From Epiperipatus broadwayi (Eukaryota > Onychophora > Udeonychophora > Euonychophora > Peripatidae), in contig JAQFVV010013062.1 in NCBI GenBank assembly GCA_028023455.1, positions 1 to 64,000 of the forward strand: 64,000 nucleotides of DNA. The letters are read 5' to 3'. The notes beneath the pieces are model-generated. The model worked only from the letters and a program-made list of their open reading frames with translations, was not told where the DNA came from and did not search any database. The position numbers and the translations under genes were made by a program. This document shows positions 33,651 through 46,495 of this stretch, in pieces. Positions within the stretch are counted from its first letter, which is position 1. Each line of letters begins with the position of its first letter.

Positions 33651-35404
33651 ATATTTTAAAATATTATCAATTTAACACTTGTTAGAAATGCATTGGGAAT
33701 CTACTTATTTCATACTTTATGTATAAAAATTTTCCATGCTTCAATATTAAATTTAATTAAGACAAGGCTTAAAATGTTAATTTTAATTGTTTTATATATA
33801 AAACCTTTAGTTTGAATACAGTTTAAAGTAATTTTATAATATTTAATATTTTAAAAGATTTTATAGATAATAATAAAAATGAAATGTTTTAAAATTTTAA
33901 TTTATATTGATTAGATCCGAGTTTCCAATTGACATTAGATTTTTTGTCATTTTTTTTTTTTAATTCTTAAAAATACTAATAATAATGGGTAAAGTATAAT
34001 ATATATTTCTTAATAAAAATATTATTGTAATAAACAAAAATATATTATAAACTTTAAAATAAACTTTCAAATTACATTAAAGCATCCTTTCATCTTGATC
34101 ATCTTTCCATTGTGTGAAGATTGCTTGATTCAGAATTTTGCTTTTTCCCTGATTTGACCTCATATTTATGGACAAAAATAAAACTAAAGTATACATTTAT
34201 TACTTTAAAAAATAAACTATTAACTGACTCAATTAGTGTCTTTTATTAAGATAACATTAGTTCTAAACAGTGCCATTGGCAACAAAATGAAGTAGCTAAT
34301 GACATTCTGGATGAAAGATTATCATGTAATAGACTCCATTTATTTTTTTAGAAAATGTTCCAGATTCAATAATAAACATCTAACTAGTATTTATATTCCA
34401 AATTTTGTAAATAGAAATACGCAAAATGTCAACAACAAAAAACTTAATTGTACATAGTTTGATTAGGATTAAAATTTATTTAAGCAGTTGTTTTTTTAAG
34501 GTTGATAATTTTTAAAATTGTGATTTTTTTTTTCAATGTCTAGATTAGTTTAAATTTTTTTTTTTATTTTCATCTTTCTCTATGTAGCAATTAAATGAGA
34601 ATTAAAGGATAATAATAAAAAATTTCAATTGTTATAATTTAGTCAGTGCAAATTAAAATTTATTTGTGTTAAGAAGTCATAAGTATAACATGAACCAGCT
34701 TTTGCAGTTGGTTGTAAAGCAGACGAATGTTTTAATGCAAATACATTTCTTTCATTTGAATTTCAAATAAAATAGATTATTACATATTCTAAACAATAAA
34801 TTAATTGTTTAAATTTAGCTAATTTAAGCATTTTATTCTTTTTTATTACCACTAAAAATGCGTTATTAAAATATATATAAACATTGAATGAATTACAATA
34901 TTTACATTAATTTTATGAGATTCATCAATCTTCATTTTTAAAAAAATATAATTTAATTCATAATTTAAACTGTCTTTTTATGAATGTTTTTAAACTTCAT
35001 TTTTATCAAAGAATTATTTATATAAACGATTTTTTTTTCTAATTTTGATTATGTGCTTATATGTAGGTATTTATTAGAGAAATAACCGAGGAATCTAAAA
35101 ATATATTTAGTATTGATTACATAGGGGGAGGGGTTGTTTGTTTTTTAAATGTTTATTATACAGGTTTTATATATATAGAAAAAAAAATCAATTATTTTTT
35201 CTACTGATGAAACCAATTGAAATATCAGTGTATTTAATTTTTGAAGAAAAGGACTTTATTAACAATTTCTTTCGTCTTAACTGATTTCTTACCTATACTG
35301 AAATATAGATTTTTAGAAGCAGGATAACTATAAATAGTTTCATCTCTGTAAAATCTTTTGTGTTAATACACTGGTACAATGTTATGTTTTTTGTTTTTTT
35401 CTCC

Positions 35405-35500
35405 TCATGTGTCATAGCATCAGACGAGAAGCGAACCCGCTAACCCGGGACAACTGCTTGTAAAGCAGCTGTTGCTGACCTCCCGCACCAGTGCTTGACT
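35405..35500 (-). repeat. tRNA-derived SINE, reverse copy
   Basis: The minus strand has GGTGCGGGAGGTCAGCAACA, an anticodon-like arm (GCTGCTTTACAAGCAG), GCGGGTTCGCTTCTC as B box, then GATGCTATGACACATGAGG. Tail and head match the 25.13 kb copy. Several tRNA arms still pair, but the acceptor stem does not, so I call it a SINE and not a gene. Confidence 0.65.
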
Positions 35501-35936
35501 AGAATGTTATGTTTTAAAATGCAAAGTTTAGTGGATTGCAGCCTCCCACTTCTGATACTTTGAACTTTTTATGAACTTCTGAACAATAAATCATTCAACT
35601 ACCTTATATAAATATTTAAATCCCTATAGATTTTTAATAATTTTACAAGTAGTTTAATATGTGAATATATTTTTACCTAAGATAAACAAAGAAAGTAAAA
35701 CAACTCAACTGATTAAAAACTAAATTGGTGAATGATGTGTCTCTTAGATGGATGCTTTATATATATAGTATTTAAATCTATAACTTTTGCATATTTAAAC
35801 TTAGTTTTCAGTTTTTTCTATTATGGAATTGCTCATTATTATAACATTGATGTTTTGCTCAGTTCTCACTTAACTTCATCTAGATAAATGGATATTGTAA
35901 TACTGGTTGGTGCAAATCAGTGTTTCTTATGCCCTG

Positions 35937-36040
35937 CATGATTTAGTGCAGTGGTAAAGTATCTGACTTGGAAGTGGGATTTTCACCAGAATTGATTCTG
36001 GTGCTAAAACTTCTTATGAACTCTCAAAAAAATGAAGGTC
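35937..36040 (+). repeat. tRNA-derived SINE, degraded
   Basis: AGTGCAGTGGTAAAGTATCT (A-box region) and CCAGAATTGATTCTGG (B-box region), with the tail AAACTTCTTATGAACTCTC. A second tail of the same kind, without a clear head, ends near 35590. Confidence 0.5.
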
Positions 36041-36815
36041 TTTTTATCCTCAGCAAGGTTTGCCACATCAGTAGAACATCTAGATCCAAATTCCAAGCTA
36101 TAAAGCCATTAGCCCCCTTTTTTTAATGTAGCTTATATTAACAAATATCTTTAATGATACCAACTGCTTACCAGGTGTATTGGTATTATAATAACAACCA
36201 ACTATTTATTTGTGAAAACCTGAACATTTTATTTATTCATCTTCAAAAACAATTGCATGCACACACACATGTAAATCTATTGAAGGTAAATATTTTTCCA
36301 GTTATAGCACAAACAATGTTAAAATCTCACAGAAATATGTATGTCTGTCAAGTTAGACATTCACGGGCATTGTTTGTGTGATGATTCAACAGCTCTTCAC
36401 CTTCAGCATATTTACACAAAATTTCACACCACATACTTCTATACTCAAGTATTCACAAGGTTATATTAAACTGAATGTTTAGTTATTCTGATTTGCAATA
36501 TTAAGTTGAGCCAATTGTAATAAGGTTTTACTTTCATCTATTATGAGTAAAATTTCAATCTTATAATTAATGTTGTCAAAATTTTTTTTTCATTTATGAG
36601 TTTTTTGAGGCTGATTTTGTTTGATTGCAATTAGAAATATGAGTTTTTGTGAGACTTTAATATTATTTGTGTGGCAATAGGAGAGAATTTTTCTTTATAT
36701 AAGATTTCATGCTGTATATTTCTAATATTATAGATATAAGAAAATATCCCAGTGCATAGTGCTAACATATCTGAAGTTCAGACTTTATAGACAGAGGGCG
36801 TTGCTGAAAAAAACA

Positions 36816-37654
36816 TAACATTTAGGAGATATTTGAAATACAGGCACTCTTCACATACTTGGAGCCTAATTGTAGATATAGGGGATTTGAACTCATTTTC
36901 AAGCTCCTTTCAACTATCCACACTATTTCATATCACTGATACACATGACCACACACATGTAGAAAAGATAAATAATCACCAATATACATATTTTGTGCTA
37001 AACCAGCACTCATCAGTTGGTCCAGATTATCATTTCCCACATATATATATATAATCAGTGCTCAGTTTATATTAAGATGGCAAATCTTTATACTTTAATG
37101 GACAAGATTCAATCTACTACAACTTTTCAGCCATCTATACCATTGAAAATCTGATGATGGAAAGCCCAAATTCCATGCTGATGCCAATATTATTGCCATG
37201 TCCATGTTAACTTCAAGTCACTCAGACCCCTCATGTATAGCATCTCATCCATTAAATACATAGAAGAGGGATGGGTAGGATGCAGGCTTAATGTGTAAAT
37301 ATTTGAAATACAGGCACTCTTCAATACCTGGAGCCTAATTGTAAATATAGGGAATTTGAATTCAGACTTTCAAGCCTTCAACTATCCACACTTTCTCATA
37401 CCACTGATACACATGACCACACAAGATTTGTTATCTTAATATAAACTGAGCACTGATTATATATATATATGTGTGGGAGATGATAATCTGGACCAACTGA
37501 TGATTGCTGATTTAGCCCCAAATAGGTCTATAGATGATTATTTATCTATTCTACATGTGTGTGGTCATGTGTATTAGTGGTATGAGATAGTGTAAATAGT
37601 TGAAGAGAGATTGAAAATCTGAGTTCAAATCCCCTATATTTAACATTTAGGAGA
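36816..37654. mobile_element. Fold-back element with 14-bp target duplication (family B)
   Basis: TAACATTTAGGAGA occurs at 36816-36829 and again at 37641-37654, flanking an 811-bp insert. Inside, the left arm (about 36876-37095) is the reverse complement of the right arm (about 37427-37640), including the tract around ATCAGTGCTCAGTTTATATT. In addition, 37299-37425 is a direct repeat of 36829-36956, so the structure is a composite of three copies. The 14-bp duplication is longer than DNA transposons usually make and fits LINE-type insertion of a SINE-like dimer. Confidence 0.75.
36979..37020 (-). ncRNA. Hammerhead-like sequence, family B, GAAA lost
   Basis: Minus strand: CCAA, CTGATGA (37016-37010), then a perfect 5-bp helix II GTGCT/AGCAC around GGTTT (37009-36995). 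The conserved GAAA reads AAAA (36994-36991), a change expected to kill cleavage. The partner in the right arm near 37495 is further degraded. Confidence 0.5.
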
Positions 37655-39684
37655 ATGATTTGAGCATTATATATATATATATTGTAATGGAGTGAAAACA
37701 GACAATAGTATAAATAATAATAAACAGATTTTCATCTATAGCATGCCTCATGTTAGATGACTGTTTGTGTCTGAATGCAATAAGATGAAATAAAGTCAAA
37801 TAGTGGGAAACAATCATCTGTACTGGATTCAAATACTATATAACAAAATCTGATAACAATCATCGTCAAACAAATCACATAATGCTTGCTGGATGCATTC
37901 GAAAATAAGTGCTGAGATCATTAAATTGATCAACTCATCTCAGGACAATTTGATCTCATGAGTCTACTGGGCATAAATAAAATAATCATTCATATATCAT
38001 GTAAAAGGGTCTTGAATTTAAGATGATTCATCATTTCTGCAGATCAGTTTATATTTTAACTCTTATCCCTTAGGTACTATTTAAGTAATTTATAAAGAAT
38101 TATATAGAATCTATACAAAAACACATCAAATTCCATTATTGACTGGAGCTAACTACTTGGATAGTAAAAGAATACTGAATATATGTGTACAAGAGTAAAA
38201 TGGACAAAATACTTAATCTAGTATATTTAAATAAATTCACTGTAATAATCCAAAATAATGATTAGTAATAATAATAGCAATAATAATAAATGAACAGCTA
38301 TCATGTACCTGATTTTTATTTAAATACAAATATATTGATATAAATTATCCCAATAGGTTGAAAACAGAATAATATAGTAATATTGTTTAAATTATTATTT
38401 ACATATATATATATATATAAATGATAAGTGGTCAGAAATGGATTACATTTATATGCATATATACACATTTTAAATAATACAAAAATAGTTTAATTATTTA
38501 ATTATTACTTGTTTTAAATCTTTTGGCTCATCTGGTTTAAAATGTAGATATAGGTATATGCATATCCACATGCATTTGATAGTATAAAAAATATTTCAGT
38601 TTTTAATTTTAACTTATATATACAAGTAGATTCAGACAGAACATGATATGCATATTACATAAAGGTGCATTTAATAATATAAAATATTTCACTTATTATT
38701 TTTAATTATTAATTTAATCTAATGTCTACATTATTTTGCAATATATACATTTTACTGTATATGCCTATAGAAAATACAAACATATAGATTATTATTTTTT
38801 TTTAAAATTATTTTTCAGTTATTATTATCATAAAATTAATAAATATAATAAATACACTTTTACTCAATTATAGAAAAACTTGTTACTTCTATAAATTAAA
38901 ATAATCTGAAGCAATCTATAAATAAAATAAAATTTTGGAGAAAGCACTTTAAAAGAAAATAATATAATTAAATATTAATAATTTTTATTAGTCATTCTTT
39001 AGATTAGAGATTATTCACTTCTATCTTGCATGGGGAAATGCAAATTTAATATCTAGATTTTTCAGATGCAGGTCTGTGGCTTGAGTAAATGGGTTGATTA
39101 AAATGTCTCAAATCATTTTAAGACAGTAATGATGATGATGTATTGATTTTTATTTTCAGAATGTTGGCTGATCAGAATGCTATGATTTTCTTTATTAATT
39201 CTATGCTAAAAGTTATTTTCTTCTATTTTTAAAAATAAAATATATAGATATAAAATAACAGTGCAATATTTGATAATTTTGATTTTTAATAATTATTAGA
39301 GAAATATTGTTTAAAAACAATTATAAATCCTAATATCTTAACAAAAAATCATGTTTTTATTTACTTCAAAATTGTTCTTGAAATAATCTTGCAAATAGCC
39401 ATGATCACCCATAAAAAAAGAGGAAATCAATCAAAGAAAAGGAGTCAGTGCTGAAACTCTTGTTATTCTTCCATTATTCAGTTTTACTGGCCACTTTTGA
39501 CTTGTTTAATTAAAGCACCAATATATTAAGAGAACATGAATTTATAAATGGAAATTTTTTTTGTAAATATCTCAGTAGATGGCTGTAGAAATCCATTTTA
39601 AAAAAATATGACTACACATTTTTATTCTTTTGACTGAAAGCCTCCATGCTGATAAATAACATTGTTAACAATAAATAAATAATC
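37655..39684. other. AT-rich stretch without recognised features
   Basis: TA microsatellites (for example around 38403-38420) and no supported gene. Confidence 0.55.
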
Positions 39685-39790
39685 TTGGAGTGTGTTGCTT
39701 TGGAGTTCATATAAAGTTTGGGTACAGGAAGTGACCGAATTGACCATTTTCTAGGAATTTTAATAATAAAAGCTCCAGAATGACCACTCT
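39685..39790 (-). repeat. Dispersed SINE-like repeat
   Basis: GGAGTTCATATAAAGTTTGG and TACAGGAAGTGACCGAATTG align with the 13.98 and 18.94 kb copies in the same orientation. Confidence 0.45.
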
Positions 39791-39834
39791 TTTACTGCAG
39801 TAAACTGCTCAAGATTATATTAATAATAAATAAA

Positions 39835-40160
39835 GCTCCTCACTGACGAAGGCCACAAACCAGAAACTAGTCTGGGGATATTGGATGAGTAGGCATTAAA
39901 TAGGGATTTTATGCACAAGCCTTCTGGCATCCATTGATTACTCTGTTTAGCACAGGTGGCAATACTGTATGGAGAGTTTTGCTCTGTTTATCAACAATTA
40001 ATGTGCTAGTATAGGAAATGTGATCATGTGATGCTTAATGGTTTAACACCAATCCTGCCTAATAGGATAGTGGTGGCTATGGTTGTAAAAGAGCCAAAGA
40101 CACCAAAATGTATGGGTGCTGAACTGAGTTCAGACCCATATGACTATATAAGCTATATAC
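39835..40160 (-). repeat. Solo copy of the satellite unit (family A)
   Basis: Aligns over about 325 bp with the inverted-block orientation of the 466-bp unit, including the GGATAGTGGTGGCTATGG and AAAGACACCAAAATGTATGG stretches, with only modest divergence. It lacks about 100 bp of the unit between the two ends. Younger than the copies at 27.0 and 41.1 kb. Confidence 0.85.
39838..39877 (+). ncRNA. Hammerhead ribozyme motif, solo family A copy
   Basis: CCTCA 39838-39842, core CTGACGA 39843-39849 (the variable core position is C), helix II 39850-39862 reduced to GG/CC by a G-to-A change, GAAA 39863-39866, CTAGTC 39867-39872, TGGGG 39873-39877. Helix I is intact. Confidence 0.65.
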
Positions 40161-41116
40161 ATTTAGCACATGCAAATGTATATGCGTTCAAGCACACCAA
40201 ATAAAATAAATTATTACTTACATGCATATATTACATGCATATAATATTTTTAATGCACAATGGCAAATTAATAAATTTGATTTCGTTTTTTGTTTTTACA
40301 AAATTACGTTAGCAAACCTTTATTTAAGATGTATAAATATTATTTAGATTATTATTACTAAAATCATTTATTCCTTATATAATTATTACTTTAATTAAAA
40401 GTAAAACCTAAAGATAATAGTTTTAATAAGCTATAAAAAGTTTTTAATTGAATTTTACTTTTGTTGTTGTTGATACGAGATTGTTATTTCAGAGGGTTTT
40501 ATATATATAACTGAAATTGACAAATATAATTTTAACAATTTTGAATGTTACAATTTTGACATGTGTAAAAAGGAAATATCGGAAAAGAATATAGCCTAAG
40601 GCAAAATGGAAAAAAAAAGTTGTTACAGAGTTTAAAAATCCAGAAAATTTTTGTAACTTTCCCTTTTTTACACAAACTTATAAAAAGTAGAATACTATAT
40701 ACTTGATTTTTTTTTTTTTAACATTTTATACTTCCTTTATTCAGATATTTGGATCGAGCTACACTTGAGTAACACAAGAGAATAATGATACGAGGAAATC
40801 CGATTTATTCAATTAAAATGTTTTATTTTTAGAAAACAAAAGCAAAAAAATGTCTCTTTTTTATTATCTTTTTATCAGGTTATCCATAAACTGCGCTTTA
40901 TATCACCAATTAGATGTCTATTTTAAACTTATTTTTGCTAAATGAAACATATTTGAATAAAATAATCAGGATAAAATTTATAACTATCTGCCTCTTTACC
41001 TTCATAAATAATATTTTCAACTGCTAATATATATATTTAAAAAAATGTGTGAAATGAAGGGAAATTATTTATAAATATTTATTCACCCTCTTTTGTTGTA
41101 ATCACTAAATCTCACG
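40161..41116. other. AT-rich stretch without recognised features
   Basis: No open frame or repeat worth naming. A slightly CpG-richer patch lies near 40740-40910. Confidence 0.5.
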
Positions 41117-41645
41117 TGATCATTTCATATGTTTACACAAGCTGTTAAAACAGTCAAAACTCCATATAGTAGTGCCACCCAGTGCAAGTCAGAGTTTTGT
41201 CTTGTGTAAGCATAGGAAATGATGATCATGTGATGTTTAGTGATTTAATACCAATCTTGTTCATGGGATTATGATGACGATGCTTATTAAAGCATCAAAA
41301 GACATCAAAATGTATGGATACTGAACTGAGTTCAGATCTACATGACAGTACAAACAAATGAGCTTGTATTGAAAACATTATTGTGTTTTCATTTTGGACT
41401 CCAAGCTTTATAGTTAACTAAAAAGATAAAAGGTGACTGCTAGAAGATTGCATTAGATCCTAGGATCTAAGTATAGTACTCTCAGATCCGAAGTCCTTAC
41501 TGATGAAAACCACAAGCTAGAAACTAGTCTGGGGTTATTGGATGAGTAGTCACTAGATAAGGACTTTACACATAAATCTTCTTATATCCATTACTTATTC
41601 AGGCTTAAATTGGGTGTCATATTGTATAGATAGTTTTGCCTTTTT
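41117..41645 (-). mobile_element. Longer diverged family A element with inverted ends
   Basis: The left end (CAAAACTCCATATAGTAGTG, near 41155) and the right end (complement of GTGTCATATTGTATAGATAG, near 41610-41630) form an imperfect inverted repeat of about 40 bp. The interior follows the whole 466-bp unit in the inverted-block orientation. A small palindrome (41120-41235) at the left end repeats the TGATCATTTC / GAAATGATGATCA landmark. This is the best candidate for what a free-standing family A element looks like. Confidence 0.75.
41495..41534 (+). ncRNA. Hammerhead ribozyme motif, diverged family A element
   Basis: CCTTA 41495-41499, CTGATGA 41500-41506, helix II 41507-41519 (weakened to few pairs), GAAA 41520-41523, CTAGTC 41524-41529, TGGGG 41530-41534. 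Helix I still pairs with two U-G wobbles (CCUUA/UGGGG). Catalytic core unchanged despite heavy drift around it. Confidence 0.62.
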
Positions 41646-43154
41646 ATTGGATGAAAAATGGAGTATATATTGAATGTAAAGTTAATCTGTGTAAAAGTAA
41701 CATTATATTGTAAACAATTTAACTTTCAAAGTCTTCATTGTTTTGAAATCATTCATTTAAAGAAGATTTTAAGTAAATTTTAATCTGTGTTATATAAATT
41801 ATGAAATTCATTCTTTTCTATACATTAATAAAGTATGGCATATCTGTTTATAAAATAATTGGTTTAATTCATTATGCTTTTTTATGCATTGATGTTTAAT
41901 GCATAAAATATACATTGTTGTAATACTTGAATTTATTAGGAAAATTTAATGATCTGATTTTCACGTGGTTGTTCTTTTATAACCCATAGCATAGAAAGTA
42001 TCTGTTGTCATTTGACAAACCCCACAACAACAAAATTATGGTGCATACAATAATGGATTAAACAATATGCAAAGTAAGCATATGTTTATGGTAAGAAAGG
42101 AATTAGGGTACCACTAATTTTTTTAAAACATCTAACTATAACTATTTTTATATACTACTTTAGTTGATTTTTTTTTTTTTGTAATTGATCTCACCTGCTA
42201 AAATAACTTACTTTCATGTTTATTTTATAGTTATTTAATCTTTTTGTTAAATAAATGAAAACTTTCAAAGCTAAACTTTTTATTTTAATTCCTTGCATTC
42301 TTTGGTTTTAGAACTCACTCATGAGCTTCATTTGTTTTTTGTTTTTTTTTTCTTATTATTTTTCCTTTATTTGTTATTTTTAAATGGAAAAAAAAACAAA
42401 ACAACTTATTCTCCATCATGTCAAAAACATAAGAGCAAAAAATGAAATTAATCTTAAAAATTAAATATCAAATTTATAAATGTAAAAAAAAGGGAATAAA
42501 AAAACAACAACACAGAAACAATAATCAGAAGAAACACTTATTTCTATTAAATCTGTATTTTTAAGAGAATTTTCATTAAAACAATGAAATACTTTTGAAA
42601 TTCTAATTATAAAGCATTAGTAAAATTATTGACTATTTGACATCAGGAAACTTTCAGGTAACAAATTTTCAGCGAAAATGCAAATATATTAAAAGTGTAA
42701 TTTTTTTTTAAATAAAAAAACTAAGGTAAAGAAATAAAATATATATATATTTGTTATGATGTTATCAAAAACCTATTTTGTATAAGGACAGAAATATATT
42801 TTTTTTCTCAGTAGAGTATTCGATTTCTCTTCCCTTGAAGTAAAATTTTACTCTGTTAATTATTTTTGTGAAATATAAATGAACTAAACATAAGCTAATT
42901 TTATATAATTTAACTTTTCATTTATGTATTTCAGTTTAAATAGATTCTGTGGCAAAATTAAATTATTTATTTGCATAATTTTTATTAACATTAGTTATAA
43001 ACATAATTAATGAAAAATATTAAAAACAGCAAATTTATTTCAAACAAAAGAATTGTATTTTTCTATGTTGTTTAGAAGAACAAAAAATTTTGCTTCTGTC
43101 CCATAACAAATTTAAATCCTGAAAACATGATATAATTATAAAAATAATCTGTAT
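41646..43154. other. AT-rich stretch without recognised features
   Basis: Poly-A/T runs only; no supported gene. Confidence 0.55.
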
Positions 43155-43315
43155 TTTAATAAATTAATAAATGTTTAAATATTTAAGCAGAAAGGGTTTA
43201 CATTGATATAAATCTCTTTACTCTAACTCTGTTTAAATGTTTAAACATTTAGTAACTTATTACAATTAATATAAAAAAAGAGGTAAAAGTAATATCTGTA
43301 GAATCTATATTTTAT
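43155..43315. repeat. Penelope-like 3' end, small inverted dimer
   Basis: 43163-43220 matches the left-arm tail at 14597-14650 (AATGTTTAAATATTTAAGCAGAAA). 43222-43305 matches the complement of 14541-14630 (AAAAAAAGAGGTAAAAGTAATAT). Two short 3' ends of the same Penelope-like element therefore meet in opposite orientation. Confidence 0.65.
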
Positions 43316-46300
43316 TAAATAAAAACATTTTGTAAATGAATGAAAACAATTTTGAAACAAAAAATTATCTTTAATATTTTATCTGTTTTATAAATAAAAT
43401 GTGATTAAGAATCACGATTTTGCAATATCTTGAATTCTGTAATTTAACTTTTGTATTATAAAACTTTCTCAACTGTTAATGGACATTAACATATAATTCA
43501 TTCAAATGCAGTCCCATGTCATCTCATGACTGAAAAAATTTTGATACATAGTAGCACCCCAAAGATTTCTTTAATCAATGGAGAAAATGTTAAATGGTTT
43601 TTAGTTGCAAAAATTCATTCAAAGCCTTTTTTTATTGAAAGTTTTCACTATGAAGTGTATAAACAGATTCCACCATTGAAACTACTTTAGCTTGATTGTT
43701 ATGTCAATAAAACATTGGTATGATAATCACACAAGGGAATTTGTGGAGTCTTGACCAGTAGAAAATTGAGTAAGTATTGAGTCTAGAGTTTTGTAAAATG
43801 AGCATTGTTGAAATCAAGTCTAAGTTGAATGGATTTGCATTATTGGGCTCTAACTTAACACACAGAACTGAAACAATTTTCCTTATTTTTCAGATCGAAT
43901 AATAAAGTTAACCAGATTTAATTTTTGTAGATTTAAATTAGTCTAATTCTGATTAAGATCCCTTGTGATCACTGTGCTTATGGAACTTCACAACTTTATA
44001 GTTTCCAAACAGCTATATAAATGACTTTTCAGTTTGTGCATACAGTGATAGAAATAAGATATTTTAAGTGAAGCCACAAATCTTTCTGATTGGAATTTTT
44101 ACAAGTACCTTTGTAAATAATTGCAAAATTTTTTTACAAAAAAATCTCAATATTGTTATGATAACACAACTTTCAAATTTATGTGAATAATATGATATAA
44201 TGTAGAGGAGACAAAAATATTGACAAATGAAATTAGTTTGCATAGTACCAATAAAGCAAATATATAAGGCCTTTATATCATATCATCCGTAATATCTAAC
44301 AACTAAGAGCAGTTAATATTATCTGGTGCTAGGCTAAATAATCATCACTCATTTCTCATTGTTATATTTAAAGATAATTGGTGCAGTAAGTACTAAACAG
44401 AGTGATAGTTTGGGGTTCATCTTTATCACATTTTTTAAAATCACTATTTCTATACAAAAAGACTCTGAAACCAAATTTGCTTTTGCATAACTTTAAAATC
44501 ATTCTGAAATTTTGAGATTGTAAAATTTTGATAGTGAATTATAGATAAAGCAAAATTTAATAAAAAGCTATTCTGAAACTGTGGTTCCAAATGTTTGAGA
44601 ATCTATTTGATAATATTATTAATGTTAACAAACATGCTCTAATTTTTGAATGAGTATTTAACTTTTGGTTAGTGATCATACTATAATATTATTTATTATC
44701 TTTCAGTATGGTGTTATGATGTTGTACTTTGATGCAGTGTTGCACATTAAATGAAAATGATTGAATGTGGAACCTGATTATAGAACCCAATATTGTGAAT
44801 CTTGTGCAAAAAAACATCATTCATCAAATAGTTACGACAAAGGAGGGGGGGGGCAGTAAGAGAGAATTGTTATTATTTACTCATATATACATATATGGTT
44901 AATTTCTAAGTAAGAAATTGTGAAAATATTAAATTAAAAATAAATGTTATATTTATATATTTTTTCCAAATGTAAAAGTATCTTATTATTATTGTAGTTT
45001 TTTTTTTTAGTAATTCGCCCAAACATATTTTTTATAAAAGAATTATCGAGCTTTCAAAATCTTGGAACCACTGCATGACTCTAAGGTTACGCGCAAATAC
45101 GTACATACACACATAAATATACACACCTAATATAAATATGTTAGAAAGAAAGAAAACAAGATAACTTTTTTTTTGAAGCTTTCTGAAAAATTAAGAAAAA
45201 AATTGAGATTAAAACGCAATTTTAAATTATTGAAGAATTTTATTCACTATTTACTGATATTAAACAGTCGGTTATCAAAGTAATTCCAATTTGTCCCCAG
45301 TCATTATTGAAGTTTTACATCCTGAGTTATCTAAAAGATAAAATGGGATTATCTCAACTTCAGCATCGTTATTACACTTCTATTTGTTCATCATTTTGTG
45401 TTCTTATTAGCAGTTAAATGTTTGCATCTGTTTTATATCATTCAACTTAGAAAACCAGGTGGTTCAAAGTGAATTGTACTAAAACAGCTGGGCGGACCAC
45501 CTTAATCCAGAACAGACTGACCAGTTGGAATCCACTAAAGAAAAATAATCTGGATTCTAAGAAATTAAAGAATAGACGTAGAAACTGAATATTAAAACAC
45601 TATATTGAATAGTTTTGGAAATTATTAGCCATGGAATTGTAAATTATTCTATATTTGAGTAATTACTTTCACTTATTAATATATTATGTGCATTTTTATA
45701 CAATTATTAGAATTCTCAGAAGAGTCTTCTTAGGTGAATAGCAATCTTATGCCTGTTCTTCTCATCAAATTCTTTATCAGTTTCTTGTCTAATATCCATA
45801 ATCATTTAAAATCTTATCTTCTTAACTGCTGCTGTTAATCTAAGACAAACATTGTGCTAGTAAAAGTAATTAATGAGTACATGACTAAATAAGTGTGTTT
45901 GCTTGATCTGTATATATGTGCGTGCGCGTGTACGTTTATATATAGAGTTGGCTCCAACTTTCAATAGTTTATGTTTCAAACACTACTCCATAATTTGATC
46001 TTAAATCAATTACTATGAGAAATTCAGTTCAATAATAAATGGCTGACTCAAGAGTTAAAAGTTTATTTCCAACTGAAAAAGTAATATATATATATATTTA
46101 TATTAGTTTGATCAATTAATAGTAGAAAATTTGTACTCAGAGTATCATTTTATATATGAAGTCACATGACATTTCAAGCAAGGACCATGCAGTAAATAGT
46201 TTTTGCAGCAGACGACTGGCAAATCCTCAGAACTTTCTGGTTTTAATTAAAAATATTTTTTTATTTCAGTTGCATGAGGCTACAAAAAAATGGCAATGGT

Positions 46301-46495
46301 TCTACAAAAATTAAGTTAATAAATATTTCCTGTTTGATGGTTGTAACAAGAAATCAAATAAATATGCAAAAATTGAATTATTAGTTATAATAATTGTCCC
46401 ATAAGAATAGCAACATAAGAAAATTGGCAAAGAGACTTTTTGCACTTTTATTATGATGAGAAGCAATCTCTCTATCATTGTCAGTTTTGTTTGTT
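43316..46495. other. AT-rich stretch without recognised genes
   Basis: A SINE-like tail (GGAACTTCACAACTTTATAG) near 43982, a run of G near 44845-44853, and a CpG-richer patch with alternating purine-pyrimidine near 45915-45935. No gene supported. Confidence 0.5.

Larger units (their letters stand above)
30583..35404. other. AT-rich stretch with SINE and direct-repeat traces
   Basis: Contains the tRNA-like element at 30985 and the diverged direct repeats at 33.1-33.65 kb listed separately. Otherwise poly-A/T and TA microsatellites with no recognised gene. Confidence 0.5.

Noticed and set aside
35405-35500. A functional tRNA gene on the minus strand
   Set aside because: The B box is good, but the acceptor stem does not pair and the same body and tail recur at 25.13 kb, which marks a SINE.
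37151-37185. CTGATGATGGAAA near 37151 as a hammerhead core
   Set aside because: GAAA follows with no room for helix II, and no helix I partner is present.
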